The translations under genes were made by a program, and so were the position numbers. A stretch of 64,000 nt of DNA from Pseudomonas botevensis (GTDB lineage Bacteria > Pseudomonadota > Gammaproteobacteria > Pseudomonadales > Pseudomonadaceae): positions 16,596-80,595 of the forward strand of contig NZ_JAHTKI010000024.1 in NCBI RefSeq assembly GCF_019145475.1, written 5' to 3'. The notes under the pieces were generated by a model that was given only the letters and a program-made list of their open reading frames with translations, made no database searches and was not told the DNA's origin. Of this stretch, positions 60,819 to 64,000 are shown piece after piece. The first letter of the stretch is position 1. Every line of letters starts with the position of its first letter.

Positions 60819-61568
60819 ATGAATACGACGTTTTCCTGCGTGGGCTGCGGCAAATGCTGCACCGATCACCACGTCCCCCTGACCTTGGCCGAAGCCCGCA
60901 TGTGGGCGGCCGACGGTGGCCAGGTGATCGTGCTGGTAGAGGCATTCCTGGACAATGGCCTAGGCTTGCCGACGCAACAACGCGAACACGCCGAGCGACG
61001 GTCGGCACCGGTGCGCAGCGGCCAGTCGCAGGCGCATGTGGCAATCACTTTCGCCGCCTACAACGTCGGCCCCTGCCGGAATCTTGACGAAGACCGGTTG
61101 TGCCGCATCTACGAGCGCCGGCCGCTGGTGTGCCGCATCTACCCGATGGAAATCAATCCGCACATCCCGCTCGACCCGGTCGCCAAGGAATGCCCGCCGG
61201 AGTCGTGGCAGCAAGGCCCGGACCTGATCCTCGGTGGTGAGCTGGTGGATCAGGAACTGGCCGACCTGATCCAGCGTTCGCGCCAGGCGGATCGGGACGA
61301 CATTCGGGTCAAGGAAGTGATCTGCGCGATGCTCGGTATTCACACCACGGCCCTCAAGGGTGACGGGTTTACCGCGTACCTGCCGGACATGAACGCGCTG
61401 GCTTCGGCAATCGATCAGGTGACGGCGCAACCGTTGAGCGAAGCGCCCGGTGAGTGGCTGTTTCATGTGTCCGGCGAAGACATTGCCGGGCAGGTGCTGG
61501 CGGCCGGGGCGCAGGTGGTGACGGAACCGGCGCTGACTTATGCCTTCATTTCGTTGCGGGCGGCGTGA
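60819..61568 (+). CDS. YkgJ-type cysteine-cluster protein
   Basis: A 249-residue protein with the UPF0153/CxxCxxCC-type zinc- or iron-binding cysteines: FSCVGCGKCCTDHHVPLT at residues ~5–22 and later CRNLDEDRLCRIYERRPLVCRIYP near 92–115. Such proteins bind a metal (or Fe–S) and are otherwise uncharacterised. The N-terminal part with GCGKCC and the central RRPLVCR are the family's hallmarks. Start MNTTFSCVG at 60819; the TTG six codons earlier is unlikely. Confidence 0.85.
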   Translation: MNTTFSCVGCGKCCTDHHVPLTLAEARMWAADGGQVIVLVEAFLDNGLGLPTQQREHAERRSAPVRSGQSQAHVAITFAAYNVGPCRNLDEDRLCRIYERRPLVCRIYPMEINPHIPLDPVAKECPPESWQQGPDLILGGELVDQELADLIQRSRQADRDDIRVKEVICAMLGIHTTALKGDGFTAYLPDMNALASAIDQVTAQPLSEAPGEWLFHVSGEDIAGQVLAAGAQVVTEPALTYAFISLRAA

Positions 61569-61661
61569 TTCGGGATTCGTATCGAGACTGACGCCCGGCT
61601 CCCATAGGCACGGCTACACCTGAGGCCGGGCCTGCCCGCGAGGAGGTCCGGCAGGACACCC
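61569..61661. repeat. Degenerate REP-like sequence
   Basis: GCCCGGCTCCCAT near 61592 and GGCCGGGCCTGCCCGCGAGG near 61623 form a decayed REP pair between the convergent YkgJ and chemoreceptor genes. Confidence 0.45.
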
Positions 61662-63254
61662 TCAATCCCGAACCTGCCGACGCCCCCAGAACTCCCGCGC
61701 CAGCAAGCGCAGATCCCCCGCCAGCCCTGCCACATCCTGTGAGTTGCGCTGACTCTCGCGTCCTTCATCCACCGTCAGCTCACACGCCGAACGAATGCTG
61801 ACGATGTTGCGATTGATGTCCTCGCTGACCGCGCTCTGCTGTTCCACCGCCGCCGCAATCTGCAGGCTCATCTCGGTAATCTGCTCGACCCGGCCGCTGA
61901 TTCCGTCCAGCGCCTGCGCCGCGCGTTGCGCCTGTTCGACGCTGTTATCCACATGCTCGCTGCTCTGCTGCATCGCCAGCACCGCATCCCGCGCACCGTT
62001 TTGCAGGGTGCTGATCATCCGCTGAATCTCGTTGGTCGACTGCTGGGTCCGCTGGGCCAGCCCGCGCACCTCATCGGCCACCACCGCAAACCCACGTCCG
62101 GCGTCTCCGGCCCGCGCGGCTTCGATAGCGGCATTGAGCGCCAGCAGATTGGTCTGTTCGGCAATGCTGCGAATCACCTCCAGCACTCCGGAAATCTCGC
62201 TGCTGTGCCCTTCGAGTTGATGAATCACCTCGGTGGCGCGCCCCAACTCCTCGGCCAGCCGCAACACCGCGCTGCGACTCTCGCCGACCAGCCAATGCCC
62301 TTCGCGGGTTTCCGTCCCGGCCATGTCGGCGGCCACCGAGGCCTGCTGAGCATGACTGGCGACCTCGGCGACGCTCGCGGCCATCTGATGAATCGCCGCC
62401 GCCACCTGATCGGTTTCCGCCTGCTGGGCCAGGGTGCTGGTGTGGCTGCTGTGCAGATGCTCGACCAGTTGCGCCGCATGCCCGGCCAACTGTTGCGAAG
62501 CATCACCCATGCGCCCGACCACCGCACCGACCTGTGCTTCCAGCATCTGCAAGGCGAACTCGATCTGCCCGAACTCATCGCGGCGCCCGGTATAAATGCT
62601 CTGGCTCAACGGATTGTCGGCAACCCACCGCGCCCTCTCGGTCAAACGCTTGAGCGGCCGCAACAACCAGCTCAGGGCCAACGCGCAAACAGCGCTACCC
62701 GCGACAAACAAAGCGCCATCAATCCATGCCGACTCCGGCCGCAACCACGCCTCGACACCCAGCACCAGCGCCAGCAAGGCAGTGCTCAGCGCCGTGACCT
62801 TCGCCCGCAGGCTCAGCACCGGCAAACGCTGCCAACGCGACACCCGCTCCCCGCGCAACTGCGCATACACCCGCTCCGCCGCCTCGACCTGCCGCGCATC
62901 GGCACGGGTACGCACCGACTGAAACTCCACCGCCTCGCCGTTGTGCGTCACTGGCGTGGCGAAGGCACTGACCCAATAGTGATCACCGTTCTTGCAGCGA
63001 TTTTTCACCAGCCCCATCCACGACCGCCCGCGCTTGAGCGTCTGCCACATATGCGCAAACGCCTGCGCCGGCATGTCCGGATGACGCAACAGGTTGTGCG
63101 GTGTGCCCAGCAACTCGTCACGGCTGTAACCGCTGATCTTGATGAAGTCGTCGTTGGCGTAAGTAATCGCGCTGCTCAGATCGGTGGTCGAGAGAATGTT
63201 CGCATCCAGCGCCACTTCGACGTTGCGACCGGTCACCGGGAGATTGATCTTCAT
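61662..63254 (-). CDS. PAS-containing chemoreceptor (Aer-like MCP)
   Basis: A 530-residue methyl-accepting protein. N-terminal PAS domain (about 10–115: TYANDDFIKISGYSRDELLG, SWMGLVKNRCKNGDHYWV) probably carries FAD as in Aer. Two closely spaced TMs follow (KVTALSTALLALVLGVEAW; GALFVAGSAVCALALSWLL, ~150–195) with no real periplasmic domain. A HAMP-like segment and the MCP signalling domain come next, with the hairpin motif EQTNLLALNAAIEAARAGDAGRGFAVVADEVRGLA near 380. No C-terminal CheB/R pentapeptide. It senses redox or energy state (inference). Confidence 0.9.
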   Translation of the reverse strand: MKINLPVTGRNVEVALDANILSTTDLSSAITYANDDFIKISGYSRDELLGTPHNLLRHPDMPAQAFAHMWQTLKRGRSWMGLVKNRCKNGDHYWVSAFATPVTHNGEAVEFQSVRTRADARQVEAAERVYAQLRGERVSRWQRLPVLSLRAKVTALSTALLALVLGVEAWLRPESAWIDGALFVAGSAVCALALSWLLRPLKRLTERARWVADNPLSQSIYTGRRDEFGQIEFALQMLEAQVGAVVGRMGDASQQLAGHAAQLVEHLHSSHTSTLAQQAETDQVAAAIHQMAASVAEVASHAQQASVAADMAGTETREGHWLVGESRSAVLRLAEELGRATEVIHQLEGHSSEISGVLEVIRSIAEQTNLLALNAAIEAARAGDAGRGFAVVADEVRGLAQRTQQSTNEIQRMISTLQNGARDAVLAMQQSSEHVDNSVEQAQRAAQALDGISGRVEQITEMSLQIAAAVEQQSAVSEDINRNIVSIRSACELTVDEGRESQRNSQDVAGLAGDLRLLAREFWGRRQVRD

Positions 63255-63404
63255 GGAAAGCGCGCTCGTTTTATGGGAAAGAGTCGGCAGGGCTGCTGAC
63301 TCTAAGCGCACCAAATGGTTAAACGTTGATCTGGCTCAGGATCTGAGCACTTAGCCATCACTGCGACCGAAAATCGCAGCAGATGGCCGCAGGAGGGAGT
63401 GAAA

Positions 63405-63644
63405 TCAGCGCTTGCCCATCGAACGACGAGTGCCCGACGGGGCCACGCCCGGGGTCTTGGCATGACGGTCGCCAGCACTGCCCTTGTAATGCGGCTGCTT
63501 CGCGCCTTTGGCGGCGGCCAACTCACCCGGCTTGAACGGGAACTTGAATGCGGGAATCGCCGGTTTGCTGTCGCTGGCCTCGGCCAGTTCTGCCGGGACA
63601 TCGTTGAGGGTATCGTCAACCGGCGGTTGGATCGGGGAAGTCAT
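63405..63644 (-). CDS. Small hypothetical protein, 79 aa
   Basis: Begins MTSPIQPPVDDTLNDVPAE, with an acidic N-terminal half and a basic Gly/Lys/Arg-rich C-terminal half (KGAKQPHYKGSAGDRHAKT, GTRRSMGKR). Predicted largely disordered, no TM or signal. The sharp charge change is typical of small pseudomonad proteins of unknown role. Start by analogy of length; the ATG six codons earlier is possible. Confidence 0.6.
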   Translation of the reverse strand: MTSPIQPPVDDTLNDVPAELAEASDSKPAIPAFKFPFKPGELAAAKGAKQPHYKGSAGDRHAKTPGVAPSGTRRSMGKR

Positions 63645-64000
63645 GGAGGCTCCGCAAAGCATGAAAGTCGGGCTCGACAGGTGAGCCGCGAAGGTGGGCA
63701 GTATACCCGTGTGGAGGGGGTCGGGAGCTGGAGATTTTTGTGGAGGGCTGAATGGCTCAATTGATACCTGTAAACCATGTCCCCGGTCCGTACAGCCAAG
63801 ATCAAAAGCCCCTCACCCTAGCCCTCTCCCAAGGGGAGAGGGGACTGACCACAGCGGCAGCAAAGAATATGTACACCCACCAAAACCAGGTCGGCCCGAA
63901 GGCCGCCTTCGTGGGCAAGCCCACTCCCACAGAAAAGCAAAAACAAAAGCCGTCCACCTCCGCCTCTCACCACTCAACACAATGAGCGTTAGCTCGAGTA
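63645..64000. other. Gene-free right end with two repeats
   Basis: Contains a CCCCTCACCCTAGCCCTCTCCCaaGGGGAGAGGGG-type inverted repeat (63808–63843), related to that at 58711, and a single REP (GGCCGCCTTCGTGGGCAAGCCCACTCCCAC, about 63900–63931). No ORF there has a ribosome site or family resemblance; I see nothing else. Confidence 0.6.

Noticed and set aside
1..64000. CRISPR array, prophage, insertion sequence or integrase
   Set aside because: No regularly spaced direct repeats, phage structural genes, transposase or integrase were seen in any frame.

Overview
The window is chromosomal DNA of a fluorescent Pseudomonas, most likely of the P. fluorescens group. This rests on high GC coding sequence, the gene orders isc–ndk–rlmN–pilW–rodZ–ispG–hisS–yfgM–bamB–der and queA–tgt–yajC–secD–secF, a cyoABCDE operon, and several REP-type palindromes of the kind 'TTCGCGAGCAGGCCCGCT' scattered between genes. 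No prophage, insertion sequence, CRISPR array or rRNA was found. One tRNA gene, tRNA-Leu(CAA), is present. Species assignment is inference. || Layout. 1–8113: a cut-off TSUP permease and divergent LysR regulator, xseA, a secreted M23 peptidase, leuA behind a leucine-containing leader ORF, then an omega-amidase and a methionine-type aminotransferase that overlap each other. 8336–24278: a long leftward block of housekeeping genes. Outer-membrane assembly, GTPase, tRNA charging, isoprenoid, cell-shape, pilus and rRNA-methylation genes are followed by the full Fe–S assembly operon iscRSUA-hscBA-fdx-iscX. The IscR promoter is readable, with cysE and trmJ just upstream. 25197–32425: suhB, a glycine-zipper protein, the SecDF-YajC translocase genes with tgt and queA, and the tRNA. 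|| 32426–37792 lies directly 3' of the tRNA and is accessory in character. It holds small unknown proteins, a secreted unknown, a predicted structured RNA with a possible H-type pseudoknot, a PhoD-like phosphatase, and a YefM–YoeB toxin–antitoxin pair with a recognisable operator. 37800–41014 has an acetylornithine-type aminotransferase, a LysR regulator, a GNAT and a small membrane protein. 41016–46492 is a secreted methionine-sulfoxide repair cluster (msrA, a DipZ/TlpA fusion, Tat-exported msrB) divergent from a two-component system. || 46614–48724 has an unknown coiled-coil protein, a RidA-like protein and a HigBA-like toxin–antitoxin pair controlled by a 21-bp palindrome. 48847–53686 is the cytochrome bo3 oxidase operon, followed upstream by an 0.8-kb gene-free control region. 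54511–58707 has dsbB, a SnoaL-like secreted protein and the divergent NO-detoxification pair hmp/norR. The hmp/norR spacer contains a complete sigma-54 switch: three NorR boxes, an IHF site and a -24/-12 promoter. 58924–63644 has cheV, a GNAT, two small proteins, a YkgJ cysteine-cluster protein and an Aer-like chemoreceptor. || Functionally the window joins protein export and envelope assembly, Fe–S biogenesis, aerobic respiration and defence against oxidants and nitric oxide. The points most worth following are the putative RNA at 34057–34240, the secreted Msr system with its Met-rich linker, and the readable control regions of norR/hmp, leuA and the two toxin–antitoxin loci.
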